From JAUUZQ01 sp964538375 (GTDB lineage Bacteria; Bacteroidota; Bacteroidia; Bacteroidales; GCA-2748055), in the NCBI GenBank assembly GCA_964538375.1, contig CAZIFQ010000005.1, positions 62,001 to 126,000 on the forward strand: DNA of 64,000 bases. Reading direction: 5' to 3'. The position numbers and the translations under genes were made by a program. Under the pieces are notes generated by a model. It worked only from the letters and a program-made list of their open reading frames with translations, searched no databases and was not told the origin of the DNA. Below, piece after piece: positions 1 to 9,472 of the stretch (the first letter of the stretch is position 1; the number at the start of each line of letters is the position of its first letter).

Positions 1-1
1 G

Positions 2-1876
2 AAAAATGCCCTTCGCTATATCCCGAAGAAACATCACGCAGTGCTCGCCCCGGAATTTGCAGAGGAACTGGAAAGATTCGGCCGGATATACATGTATCGA
101 TACAGGCCAACTTACAAGATATATGCTCGAAGCATAGATGAATATCCACACAAGTCAACACAGGCGGGGGCAATCATGCTTATGCTATCTAATAACCTTG
201 ACCATGCTGTGGCTCAGCATCCAGACGAGTTGATTACCTACGGTGGAAATGGTGCTGTATTTCAAAATTGGGCGCAGTATCGTCTTACCATGAAGTACCT
301 GGCTAGCATGACAGATGAACAGACACTGGTTATGTACTCGGGCCATCCGATGGGGCTATTCCCTTCCCATGCTGAAGCACCCCGGGTTGTGGTTACCAAT
401 GGAATGGTGATTCCTAATTACTCTGGTTCAGACGAGTATGAGAAGATGAATGCCCTGGGTGTATCACAGTACGGACAGATGACCGCCGGATCATTTATGT
501 ATATCGGTCCCCAGGGAATTGTGCATGGGACAACTATTACCTTATTGAATGCGGGAAGAATGATTTCCGGGGATGCAGAGCAGGGCCTGACCGGGAAGGT
601 TTTTGTTACTTCCGGTTTGGGAGGAATGTCAGGTGCGCAAGCAAAAGCTACCGTTATTGCCGGGGGAATATGCGTGGTTGCCGAGGTGAACGGCAAAGCC
701 GTTGAGACACGTCACCAACAGGGCTGGGTTGATGAGGTTTATGAGGAGCTCGATGCCATTGTATCTAGAATCGCTGAGGCAAGAAGCAGGGGAGAGGCAG
801 TATCCATTGGCTATCATGGCAACGTGGTTGACCTCTGGGAATATCTTGTTGAAAAAGAGATAGATGTGGATATGGGATCCGATCAAACATCTTTACACAA
901 TCCATACGGCGGGGGATACTACCCGGCGGATTATACGCTTGAAGAGTCGAACCAACTCATGAAAAATGATCCCGCAAAATTTAAGGAAGCAGTGCAGGAA
1001 TCTCTGCGTCGCCAGGTAAAAGCCATCAATATAATGTCTGAGCGTGGAATGTATTTCTGGGACTATGGAAATGCCTTCCTCCTGGAATCGGGCAGGGCAG
1101 GAGCGGATATCTTTGCAGAAAATGGCAAATTTAAGTACCTGTCTTATGTACAGGCAATTATGGGTCCTAAATTCTTTGATTACGGATTCGGTCCTTTCCG
1201 CTGGGTATGTACTTCCTCTGATCCGAAAGAGTTGGAGATTACAGATCGGATTGCTTGCGAAGTGTTGGAAGAAATCGCCAAATCTTCACCGGATGAGATT
1301 CGATCCCAGATGGATGATAATATTCACTGGATCAGGGAAGCAGGAAGAAATAAGATGGTGGTAGGATCGCAGGCGCGGATTTTATATGCCGATTGCGAGG
1401 GAAGAACAAAAATTGCACTGGCTTTCAACAAGGCCATCAGGGATGGAGTGATTACTCGTCCTATAGTTCTTGGGAGAGATCACCATGATGTATCTGGAAC
1501 AGACTCTCCCTACAGGGAGACCTCAAATATTTACGATGGTTCACAATTCACAGCAGATATGGCTGTGCAAAATGCCATCGGTGATTCTTTTCGGGGAGCC
1601 ACCTGGGTGTCATTGCACAACGGTGGTGGTGTTGGTTGGGGAGAAGTAATTAACGGCGGATTTGGCATGGTGCTGGACGGGAGTGAGGCAGCAGATATAA
1701 GGATCAGCCGTATGTTACATTGGGATGTGAATAATGGTATTGCCCGCAGAAGTTGGGCAAGGAACAGTGAGGCCATGAGTGCCATGAACTGGGAAATGGA
1801 TAAAACCAGTAAACTCACTGTGACTATGCCGGAGTTGGTGGAAGAAAATATCCTGAAAGGACTCTTTAAGGGATAA
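2..1876 (+). CDS. hutU: Urocanate hydratase, 5' end outside window
   Basis: Urocanate hydratase performs the second step of histidine breakdown, hydrating urocanate to 4-imidazolone-5-propanoate with tightly bound NAD+. The frame is open from base 2 (K-N-A-L-R-Y-I-P-K-K), so the GTG at 41 is an internal codon and the true start lies upstream of the window. The 624 visible residues contain the family segments YGGNGAVFQNWAQY, YSGHPMGLFPSH, the glycine-rich NAD-binding GLGGMSGAQAKA and the C-terminal LHNGGGVGWGEVINGG. This is nearly full length for the long Bacteroidota form. No other hut gene is visible. The gene converges on the thioredoxin-like gene with an 11-bp overlap of 3' ends. Confidence 0.95.
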   Translation, partial: KNALRYIPKKHHAVLAPEFAEELERFGRIYMYRYRPTYKIYARSIDEYPHKSTQAGAIMLMLSNNLDHAVAQHPDELITYGGNGAVFQNWAQYRLTMKYLASMTDEQTLVMYSGHPMGLFPSHAEAPRVVVTNGMVIPNYSGSDEYEKMNALGVSQYGQMTAGSFMYIGPQGIVHGTTITLLNAGRMISGDAEQGLTGKVFVTSGLGGMSGAQAKATVIAGGICVVAEVNGKAVETRHQQGWVDEVYEELDAIVSRIAEARSRGEAVSIGYHGNVVDLWEYLVEKEIDVDMGSDQTSLHNPYGGGYYPADYTLEESNQLMKNDPAKFKEAVQESLRRQVKAINIMSERGMYFWDYGNAFLLESGRAGADIFAENGKFKYLSYVQAIMGPKFFDYGFGPFRWVCTSSDPKELEITDRIACEVLEEIAKSSPDEIRSQMDDNIHWIREAGRNKMVVGSQARILYADCEGRTKIALAFNKAIRDGVITRPIVLGRDHHDVSGTDSPYRETSNIYDGSQFTADMAVQNAIGDSFRGATWVSLHNGGGVGWGEVINGGFGMVLDGSEAADIRISRMLHWDVNNGIARRSWARNSEAMSAMNWEMDKTSKLTVTMPELVEENILKGLFKG

Positions 1877-2195
1877 TCATTTCATAAGGTTTCCTGATCG
1901 CTTTTTCAAATTCGTGCATTACCACATTGCGACTGAAACGTGCGTGTTCTTTCCCCATTACATAAATATCGATGGTTGGTATCGAGAATACGCGGTACTG
2001 GCCACAAATTACCGGACTCTTTTCTGTGTCAATGTAAATTTTTTTAACAGCAGGGAAATCGCTGGTCAATAATTCAACAATTTTTGGTTTAAGGGTCTTA
2101 CACACGTTACAGGCATCGTTGGAATAGTATACAACTAAGATATCTGTTTCTTTGATGCGAGATTGGAATTCCTCCAGCATAAAGATATTTTCCAT
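1866..2195 (-). CDS. Thioredoxin-like protein with CxxC
   Basis: A 109-residue cytoplasmic thioredoxin-fold protein without signal peptide. The active-site pair is Cys29-Asn-Val-Cys32 in the context YYSNDACNVCK, followed by a KTLKP helix start and the cis-proline loop FSIPTID. The CNVC dipeptide differs from CGPC of housekeeping thioredoxin, so it is probably a specialised disulfide reductase or redox adaptor. It lies 9 bp downstream of the CoA-binding gene on the same strand, which suggests a two-gene unit. Its substrate cannot be inferred. Confidence 0.85.
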   Translation of the reverse strand: MENIFMLEEFQSRIKETDILVVYYSNDACNVCKTLKPKIVELLTSDFPAVKKIYIDTEKSPVICGQYRVFSIPTIDIYVMGKEHARFSRNVVMHEFEKAIRKPYEMIIP

Positions 2196-2204
2196 TTGCA
2201 GTAT

Positions 2205-2591
2205 TTAGAATTGATCAGAACTGAGCATTACGAGCTGACATCCTTCAATGGTTTCTATACCCAATTCTTCAAGCTGTGTCATAAATTTTTCATTTAGGGT
2301 ACCCGGATTGAATATTACTCTTTGGGGTTTGAGTGAGATAATATAATCTTTAAATTCCTCCTGGCGTTGCGGACCGATATATAATGAGACGGTGTGCACA
2401 TCTTCAATTTTCGGCATCCCGCGTTGAATAAACTTTTCAATGACCCCTGCCGGTTTTACAGCAACGGGAATCACTCCTGGTCGAAATCCTACAGGCACCA
2501 CTTCATGGCCATGTCGCACAAGACTTTTTACTGCCTTGAATGAATACCTGGCCGGATTAGGACTAGCACCGAGGACAACCGTTTTTTTCAT
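2205..2591 (-). CDS. CoA-binding (YccU-like) domain protein
   Basis: A 128-residue single-domain Rossmann protein of the CoA-binding family (PF13380, as in the N-terminal domain of succinyl-CoA synthetase alpha). The N-terminus VVLGASPNPARYSFKA is the nucleotide-loop signature and VIFNPGTLNEKF matches the second conserved segment. Members bind CoA or related dinucleotides; their cellular role is poorly defined. It is the first gene of a likely pair with the thioredoxin-like gene. Confidence 0.85.
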   Translation of the reverse strand: MKKTVVLGASPNPARYSFKAVKSLVRHGHEVVPVGFRPGVIPVAVKPAGVIEKFIQRGMPKIEDVHTVSLYIGPQRQEEFKDYIISLKPQRVIFNPGTLNEKFMTQLEELGIETIEGCQLVMLSSDQF

Positions 2592-2662
2592 TTATCCTGT
2601 TCTGTGAATTTTGTAACAAAAATAGGAAATAATGTTGAAATTCCAGAGCGTAGCTTATTGAC

Positions 2663-3142
2663 TCACTTAACAATGAGAGCTACAGCGTAAACGGCGATGC
2701 CTTCTTCACGACCGGAAAACCCCAGCTTCTCTTCTGTTGTGGCTTTTACGGATACCTGGTTTTTGTCGATCCCCATGGCGAGTGACAATGCAGAGCGCAT
2801 ATCGTCGATGTAAGGTTGTATTTTTGGTTTCTGCAGGCAAACTGTGCTGTCGATATTACCTATGGTATATCCCAGTTCACTGATCATGGCGATGGTTTTT
2901 TGCAGCAGAAAAAGACTGTTGATGTCTTTAAAGTCATCTGAGTTATCCGGAAAGTGTTGTCCGATATCACCTAAAGCCGCTGCTCCCAGAAGCGCGTCAC
3001 ATATGGCATGTACGAGTGCATCAGCATCTGAATGTCCTAAGGCCCCTTTGTTATGATCAATGTCTACGCCTCCCAATCGGAAAGGGATTCCGTCTTTTAG
3101 TTGGTGTACATCATAGCCGAAGCCAATTCGGGTTTGCATCAT
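2663..3142 (-). CDS. ispF: 2-C-methyl-D-erythritol 2,4-cyclodiphosphate synthase
   Basis: IspF makes 2-C-methyl-D-erythritol 2,4-cyclodiphosphate in the MEP pathway of isoprenoid synthesis and acts as a cytoplasmic trimer. The 159-residue length is typical. The divalent-metal ligands are visible as Asp11-Val-His13 (GYDVHQL) and His45 (DADALVHAICDALLGA), with the substrate motif GHSDADAL and the C-terminal TTEEKLGFSGREEGI. It starts 6 bp after porV, so it is probably co-transcribed with the T9SS genes although functionally unrelated. Confidence 0.97.
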   Translation of the reverse strand: MMQTRIGFGYDVHQLKDGIPFRLGGVDIDHNKGALGHSDADALVHAICDALLGAAALGDIGQHFPDNSDDFKDINSLFLLQKTIAMISELGYTIGNIDSTVCLQKPKIQPYIDDMRSALSLAMGIDKNQVSVKATTEEKLGFSGREEGIAVYAVALIVK

Positions 3143-3148
3143 GCAATA

Positions 3149-4357
3149 TTAAAGATTCAATCCCTCAAAATCAAATGAGAGTGAAAAACGAAGTGTATTT
3201 GCCAAAGGACTATCCTGTCCGTTTGTCGGAATCAGGTATGCAAAGTCGAGGGAGAAAACATTCAGTTTAAGCCCTACACCCACAGTAAAATATTTCCTGT
3301 TCCCCTTAATGGCAGTTTCGTGGAAGTAACCTGCCCTGATGGCAAATTGCTCTCTGTACCAGTATTCAACGTTTGCGTTGATCATGATTTCATAAAGTTC
3401 TTCTTTGAAAGGAGAACTCCATGTGCCATCGTCATATGAAATTCCTGGAGCATCATAAAATGATTGTATCATACCCAATACAATTGATTCCGGATCCTCC
3501 ATTCCCCTGTCAACAATATAATCGTTGGTCACTGTGTCAAGAACAAGGATAGGAGGTGTAGGAACCAATAATTTGTTGAATTCCAGGCCAAAACTCATCG
3601 TATTATATTCGTCTAATTCATAATCAAATCTACCTCCTATTCGAAGATTTGAAGGCAAGGGCGTTTTCCTGGTATCTGCAGAATATGAGATTGGAGTACC
3701 CAGGTTTGATAAATTTATACCGATGGCGTAAGTTGGTCTGCTACCAGCTGCATAGAAATCATTTTCATAGTAAGCACCAATGTCTGCAGCAACTGCAATA
3801 CCGGGTTTTGACTCTACTCCGCCGATCAGCTGTCCGCTGGTTAAATCAGAATGAATATACCTGAAGACAATACCACCGGAGAAATTATCTGTAAAGAGTC
3901 GTGAATATCCTGCATCTAATGCAAGTTCAAATGGCGTAAATTGTCCTGAAGAAATCCCGTAATCATCTGTAAATGCGATGCTACCCAGGGAAAAATATCT
4001 TAATGATCCACTAACTACCTGCTCCTTTGAGGGCTTAAAATATGCGCTCAGGTAAGCCAGGTTAATGTCAGGGATAATCTTTCTTAGCCAGGGAGTATAG
4101 GAAATGGAAAGTCCTCCATCTTCCTCGATAAAGGCATACTTGGCCACATTCCAATGCTGGGAATTGATATCAGGTTTTGTCGCAACACCTGCATCACCCA
4201 TTGCTCCTGCCCTTGAGTCCGGGGCAATTGTAATAAAAGGAACAGCCGTATTAATGGTATTCAAATCTCCCCCTTTAAGTTCTCTGATTGAGATCTGTCC
4301 GTATCCAGAGCTTGCCAATAGCAGTATGATCCCTCCTGTGAATAAAATACGTTTCAT
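3149..4357 (-). CDS. porV: T9SS outer-membrane protein PorV (LptO)
   Basis: PorV is the FadL-like outer-membrane beta-barrel that receives T9SS cargo from the translocon and, with PorU, delivers it for sorting-signal cleavage. The product begins with a clean signal peptide (MKRILFTGG... ending GYGQ); I chose Met at 4357, while an in-frame Met at 4372 would add five residues. The mature part carries the family features APDSRAGAMGDAGVAT and HWNVAKYAF near the N-terminus, then repeated amphipathic beta-strands to a terminal aromatic-rich strand. It lies 128 bp downstream of porU on the same strand, the usual order in Bacteroidota. Confidence 0.92.
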   Translation of the reverse strand: MKRILFTGGIILLLASSGYGQISIRELKGGDLNTINTAVPFITIAPDSRAGAMGDAGVATKPDINSQHWNVAKYAFIEEDGGLSISYTPWLRKIIPDINLAYLSAYFKPSKEQVVSGSLRYFSLGSIAFTDDYGISSGQFTPFELALDAGYSRLFTDNFSGGIVFRYIHSDLTSGQLIGGVESKPGIAVAADIGAYYENDFYAAGSRPTYAIGINLSNLGTPISYSADTRKTPLPSNLRIGGRFDYELDEYNTMSFGLEFNKLLVPTPPILVLDTVTNDYIVDRGMEDPESIVLGMIQSFYDAPGISYDDGTWSSPFKEELYEIMINANVEYWYREQFAIRAGYFHETAIKGNRKYFTVGVGLKLNVFSLDFAYLIPTNGQDSPLANTLRFSLSFDFEGLNL

Positions 4358-4500
4358 CGATAATTCAAACATTCAATTAAAAATTTTAGAGCACAAATAT
4401 AGCAGAAATTACTGCAATTAATCCTTTATCTGATAGTACATTATATATACGAAAATAGCGTCAGATTATTATATCTTTTGAAAAGATTTTAATCAATAAA

Positions 4501-7500
4501 TTACTTCTGTATAATCAGCCGTCCTGAGCCAACTGCTTCTTCCCCGGCTTCGCTTTTTACGTATACCTTATAAACATAGAGTCCGCCTCCCAGAGTTGCA
4601 CCTCCATACCCGGTTCCATTCCATGGGACAGGATCTATCCGATACCCCGGCGAATATACTATATCCGATAAAACAGTCGCCAGAGTTCCATTTATGTCAT
4701 AAATCCTTACCACCACTTCCAGCTCCTGGTCGGGCCTGTTGTGTTCAATATTGAACCATGTATGGTCGATAAAGGGATTTGGATAATTATAAATCTCACT
4801 TAAGAGCATCTCCGTGGATTCCACTACCACAAATTCTAGAGATTTCTGTGCTGAGTTGTTAAATATATCCCAAACTTTTACTGTAATTATATGCTTTCCA
4901 ATCTCAAGGTTCTTATAGGGATACCTTATACTTCCTGCAGCATACTCATTGATATCAGATTGGTAATATTCGTTGAGAATGATAGCATTGATCCTGTCCT
5001 CGTCAAGCGTTGCTGTAATGTCGTGTCCAATTCCATTGCCTGTGGTATTGATCCCATATTCATCATCCACATAAACAAGTAGTTCGGGTGAAGGTGTAAC
5101 AATTCCACCCTGCCTGAAAAGGGAATCATTCATATATACAGAGATACCAGGTCCTTCTGTATCCGACAAACTCTGTCCTCCCAAACCTCCAATTGTCCAA
5201 TCTTTCGTGGAGCCATGTCCATCTCTGCTTCCATTTTCTGTGTAGTAGCTGATTTTTCCGCTGCCAATGGAGTAATTGATATCTTTAGGGACATAGAAAC
5301 TGAATTCGAATCTTCCATTCACAACACTTGACTTGCCTCTGTACAATATTGTATTTCTTGCCTGGAACTCCATAGGTGATCCGCCGTCATTTGCCAGGGT
5401 TACAAGGTTCTTCAACTTGTCATATACTACGGGATAAACGGTACCGTTGAAGGATTCATAGAAACTGCCTGACTGGGTTTCAATGTGGCCGCTGACGGTA
5501 ACAAAATCAAGGGCAGAAATTGTATCTTCAAAACTCCCTATCGCAACCTTGTTAATTGAATCGGTAATAACAACATTCTCGGGAAATGAAAGCGACAAAG
5601 ATGGATCTCCTAATAAGGTGAAATTTCTTTTGTTGATTCCTGCCCCGGCATTATTTTTACTATATGCAATTATATCCCCCAGGCGATAACACTCATTGTT
5701 GCCATCTTTTTCAAAGACTATTTCGTAGAATTTTTCATTTAATACATGGTTGGGTCCGGAGTATACCAGGCGGGTTGTAGTGAACAGGGCAATACTGCCT
5801 CCCGTGGGATTTAACAACACCTCTTCTCCAGCAGTAGTAGCTTCCAGCTTTGTCTTAAGATTATACTCATCATACCTGCTAAATTCGCAAGTGGCTGTCA
5901 TGAAGAGTGGCCATTTTCCTTCATTATCCCATGACTTGATATTAGTGAGATCAAGAATCTTTTCATGAGCCAGCCCGTTTACACTTCCATGTCCTGTATA
6001 GTTGATGATTAAGGCGCCACGATCCATTTGTTCGTTTAATGCTTGTGTAACAGCAGGGTATAAGTCACCTGTCGGTGTCGTCTCCTGCGGGTAAGCATCC
6101 ATAAATATTTTATTGATATTGTAATTCGGATAATTTTCTTCAATAGTATTTGCCAGGCTGTTGGCCTGGCTCATGTGAATATTTCCGTCCTCATCATCAC
6201 CAATGAAACAAATATAATTTCTCCACTCACCGAGAGTTTCCGGCTGGCCATAGGCAAGAATCTTATCTACAAGCAGTTCTGCTTCTTCAGCGGTAGATAC
6301 CGGCAGTCTGCCAATTCCAATATCCAGCATTCCGTCATAGAGTTGTTCACCTGTATCAAGCAGTCCGTAAAAATCATCTGATACATATGAAGAGGTAGGC
6401 GTCAGTGAATTGTTAGACTGGTAGGTCATGATCAGGTTTGGATTGTATGCTGCTGTGTCTTTATTGTCGAATGATCCATCTCCAAACAGTAAAAGATACC
6501 TGGTCATCTCCTCCGATGAAGACCTGTCGTAGTGCATTTTCAGGTAATTCCTGATAGCACTTATATTTGGCGTACCTGAGGAGAATTCATTAAAAATCAT
6601 ATCCTGGGTAACAGTTGAAACAGATAAGCCATCATTTGTTTGCCTGAATTCTGCAAGACGCATGACCTGCTCTTCGAACAGGGGATCATAGATAATAATC
6701 ATATCGGACGGATCTTCACCATGGAGGTTCTGATTTTCTACTCTTCCCAGTCCTTCCCCTTCAAAGGCAGGAGAATGAAATGAGCCATTCACGTTGAAAG
6801 CAATAAACTCATGTAAGTTGTCTGTGTTAATCTTGAATATTGCTTTACCTGAACCTGATGCATAAGGGACATTGCCTGGATGTAGCGGGTTGCTTATGTC
6901 CCAGATGACCGTATTTGCTCCGGCGTTTGCCACTTGAAACTCGGTTACACTGCCAAAAGCTACACTTCTGCTATCTCTGAAAATTAACTCGCCGGATTCG
7001 AGAGAGAGATTGCCACGACCGTTGATGGTGATATGATTTAACCATCCTTCAGAATTTGTATTGGGTTTCTGGTAATCAATACCTACTGTGATAATACTTT
7101 GCGAAGCATTGTAAGAAAAGGTTCCTACCCCTTCCCTGGCATGGGTATAGGTATAATTGCTGAGATCGACAGTGCCAATTGGAATTGTACCCAGCGTAGT
7201 ATTATTTGCTTTGACTTCAAAAGCTGAAGCTTCATTTGATCGTCCTGCTGCTGTTACCCTGATCTTAACAGGTTCTGAGGTGTTGAGTCCGCTGAGGGTA
7301 AAAGGGTAGGCCCTGGAAAGTGTGTTTTTAAAATCATCGCCATACCATTCCTTTCCCGAGGCCAGGAGATTAAAAATTTCATCTTCATGGTAATCCAGCA
7401 AATCATATGTTGTTACTGTTGAGGAGGGAGATTCTGTGCTGACATCAATATTTTCCGCTGTTGACGAGACACCCAGTCCGTCGGTTATAAAATAGTAACC

Positions 7501-8289
7501 GAGATTGGAATAATTATGAACCTTCTGAGAGAAAAAATCAGCAGTTAAACTATAATCCCAGGTAATCGGACCACTGGCATAGAATAATATGAAATCGCCC
7601 GGACCAAAAAGCTGGTCGCTCCCTTTCTCCATATAAACAGGAAGTTCTGATAAATCATCATAAGATCCCTGGCTGAAATCTTCAGGTAATAATATGGCCC
7701 CGGCGCCAAATATTTTCACAGATGCAGGATTTGACAGGCCCAATCCGGATAACTGTTCATAGCTCAACTTGTGCATTCCTGATTCTTCAACAGAAATTTT
7801 ATACCAGTTGTTTGTGGCCAGCACAGAAGAAGATGCATACTGTCCGTATGTTGCGCTTTTTAAGGTTGACAATGGGCGCTCGGTTTGTATGTCAATATCG
7901 AAGGATTCAATTTTTTTCACGAGACCACTGGCCTCATCAATAAAGAAAGGACTTACTGCAAATTGTAACACAGGACGCTTTTTTTCGTATACAAGTTGAT
8001 ATTGCACGGAGGGAGACGATTGAAGTTGCTTGTTTTCAAGTTGATACAGGAATTTCGGATCAACAGGTGAGGAGGTGTTAACATTAACACTGATCCTGGG
8101 AAGCAGGCCTTCATGGGACCAGGGAAGAATTTTTGAGTATTGAGGTAGTAAATTATGGGCGTCGTCGTAACCAGCGTGTGGAAAAAAGATCATAGAATCA
8201 TTTTGCTCCCAGCTAATATCAAAAGTCTTTACCTGGCTATATGCCATGAAAGCCGGAAGACATAGTAATATTATGATCAGTTTTTTCAT
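4501..8289 (-). CDS. porU: T9SS C-terminal signal peptidase (sortase) PorU
   Basis: PorU is the gingipain-like (peptidase family C25) surface protease that removes the C-terminal sorting domain of T9SS cargo and transfers it to A-LPS. The 1262-residue protein has a signal peptide (to about residue 19), a long beta-rich N-terminal region, the C25 catalytic domain, and a C-terminal region resembling a sorting domain (YPNPF... GGGLYVYKVYV). The predicted catalytic dyad is His767 in NYTGHGS and Cys801 in MTATCEFSRYDE. It precedes porV and is divergent from the porP-type gene over a 137-bp gap. Length and dyad fit a functional enzyme. Confidence 0.95.
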   Translation of the reverse strand: MKKLIIILLCLPAFMAYSQVKTFDISWEQNDSMIFFPHAGYDDAHNLLPQYSKILPWSHEGLLPRISVNVNTSSPVDPKFLYQLENKQLQSSPSVQYQLVYEKKRPVLQFAVSPFFIDEASGLVKKIESFDIDIQTERPLSTLKSATYGQYASSSVLATNNWYKISVEESGMHKLSYEQLSGLGLSNPASVKIFGAGAILLPEDFSQGSYDDLSELPVYMEKGSDQLFGPGDFILFYASGPITWDYSLTADFFSQKVHNYSNLGYYFITDGLGVSSTAENIDVSTESPSSTVTTYDLLDYHEDEIFNLLASGKEWYGDDFKNTLSRAYPFTLSGLNTSEPVKIRVTAAGRSNEASAFEVKANNTTLGTIPIGTVDLSNYTYTHAREGVGTFSYNASQSIITVGIDYQKPNTNSEGWLNHITINGRGNLSLESGELIFRDSRSVAFGSVTEFQVANAGANTVIWDISNPLHPGNVPYASGSGKAIFKINTDNLHEFIAFNVNGSFHSPAFEGEGLGRVENQNLHGEDPSDMIIIYDPLFEEQVMRLAEFRQTNDGLSVSTVTQDMIFNEFSSGTPNISAIRNYLKMHYDRSSSEEMTRYLLLFGDGSFDNKDTAAYNPNLIMTYQSNNSLTPTSSYVSDDFYGLLDTGEQLYDGMLDIGIGRLPVSTAEEAELLVDKILAYGQPETLGEWRNYICFIGDDEDGNIHMSQANSLANTIEENYPNYNINKIFMDAYPQETTPTGDLYPAVTQALNEQMDRGALIINYTGHGSVNGLAHEKILDLTNIKSWDNEGKWPLFMTATCEFSRYDEYNLKTKLEATTAGEEVLLNPTGGSIALFTTTRLVYSGPNHVLNEKFYEIVFEKDGNNECYRLGDIIAYSKNNAGAGINKRNFTLLGDPSLSLSFPENVVITDSINKVAIGSFEDTISALDFVTVSGHIETQSGSFYESFNGTVYPVVYDKLKNLVTLANDGGSPMEFQARNTILYRGKSSVVNGRFEFSFYVPKDINYSIGSGKISYYTENGSRDGHGSTKDWTIGGLGGQSLSDTEGPGISVYMNDSLFRQGGIVTPSPELLVYVDDEYGINTTGNGIGHDITATLDEDRINAIILNEYYQSDINEYAAGSIRYPYKNLEIGKHIITVKVWDIFNNSAQKSLEFVVVESTEMLLSEIYNYPNPFIDHTWFNIEHNRPDQELEVVVRIYDINGTLATVLSDIVYSPGYRIDPVPWNGTGYGGATLGGGLYVYKVYVKSEAGEEAVGSGRLIIQK

Positions 8290-8378
8290 TAAGTTTAAGG
8301 TCAGGAATGCAAAAATAAATATTATAACTGATTATTTGACGTTGAAGTAATAACGACCCTTACAAATGGTTATTGTTA

Positions 8379-8386
8379 TATGTTTG
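8379..8386 (+). promoter_or_regulatory. Possible -7 element before porP-type gene
   Basis: TATGTTTG matches the Bacteroidota -7 consensus TAnnTTTG and sits 40 bp before the porP-type start codon. I see no convincing TTTG -33 element at the expected spacing, so this is weak. Confidence 0.3.
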
Positions 8387-8426
8387 TTAAACCTTATAGA
8401 CACAATATTAACAGCTTTTAACTGAG

Positions 8427-9413
8427 ATGATCCGACGGATTCTTATATCAATCTTTATACTGACTGTTTTAACCGGGAATGGGTTGGCACAGGATCCTGT
8501 GTTTTCTCATTTTTACTCAAACGGAACCCATCTCAATCCAGCATGGGCAGGGATTGAGGGTCCGGTGAAAATTTTTCTGGGCTACCGGAATCAATGGCCC
8601 AATTCAGGTTCTTCATATATCACCTACCAGGCATCATACGATCAGTATATTGATAAACTGCACGGGGGAATAGGGGTCAGGGTACTAAATGATCAACAAG
8701 GTGATGCTGCATATAACACTTTTGATTTTGCAGCCATGTATTCCTATCATTTCAAAGTTTCGAGGTGGTTGCATCTAGCAGGAGGCATACAGGCGGGAGT
8801 TGGACAGCAATCATTTAATCCTGAAGGACTGGTATTTGGAAACATGATTGATCCGGTGAGTGGGAGTATTGGTCCACAATTGGAGAATATTGGAACATAC
8901 AGTGAGCTTTATCCCGATTTCGCTACTGGTGTAAGTGCTTTTTATAAAGGAGTTTACGGCGGAATAGCGGTTCATCATCTACTTAAACCCGCTATTACTG
9001 ATAATAACGATCCAAGTGGTTTTATCCCCCGAAAATATACAGCACATATTGGGGCTTTAATACCAATAATTGATAAAAGTATTGGAAGAGAATTGTTTCT
9101 CTTGTCACCTAACCTGGTTTTTATTCAGCAGCAAAATATTCAACAGTTAAATTACGGACTTGAGGTGATATACAAAGGTGTAATGGGAGGAGTTTGGGGA
9201 CGTCATGATATTCTATTTAATTATGGAAATATCATATTTTCAGCGGGTTATGCCACAGACATCCTTCGCTTTCGCTATAGTTATGATGTGGCTTTAACAA
9301 GTCCGACTATCCGGCTCCCCAATATGGGAGCACATGAATTTTCACTGTTGATAATTTATGAGAATCTTAATAAAAGAAAAAAACACAGCGCAATAAAATG
9401 TCCAAAATTTTAG
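8427..9413 (+). CDS. PorP/SprF-type T9SS membrane protein
   Basis: A 328-residue outer-membrane beta-barrel of the PorP/SprF family. Family proteins either belong to the core secretion machinery (PorP) or help secrete and anchor one partner adhesin (SprF). Visible are a signal peptide ending LAQDP, the conserved HFYSNGTHLNPAWAG opening, YRNQWP, a YQASYDQYI strand and a terminal HEFSLLIIYE strand. Its position between divergent porU and gldJ suggests the secretion role, but no porKLMN genes are adjacent and no large adhesin is next to it, so the exact paralogue cannot be decided. Confidence 0.88.
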   Translation: MIRRILISIFILTVLTGNGLAQDPVFSHFYSNGTHLNPAWAGIEGPVKIFLGYRNQWPNSGSSYITYQASYDQYIDKLHGGIGVRVLNDQQGDAAYNTFDFAAMYSYHFKVSRWLHLAGGIQAGVGQQSFNPEGLVFGNMIDPVSGSIGPQLENIGTYSELYPDFATGVSAFYKGVYGGIAVHHLLKPAITDNNDPSGFIPRKYTAHIGALIPIIDKSIGRELFLLSPNLVFIQQQNIQQLNYGLEVIYKGVMGGVWGRHDILFNYGNIIFSAGYATDILRFRYSYDVALTSPTIRLPNMGAHEFSLLIIYENLNKRKKHSAIKCPKF

Positions 9414-9472
9414 TTAATTTTGTGAGAAGTTTATATATTAGCACTTGTTATAACTGTAAAACCTAATATGCC

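Noticed and set aside
1531..1818. 95-residue minus-strand frame inside hutU
   Set aside because: Antisense shadow of a conserved enzyme gene.
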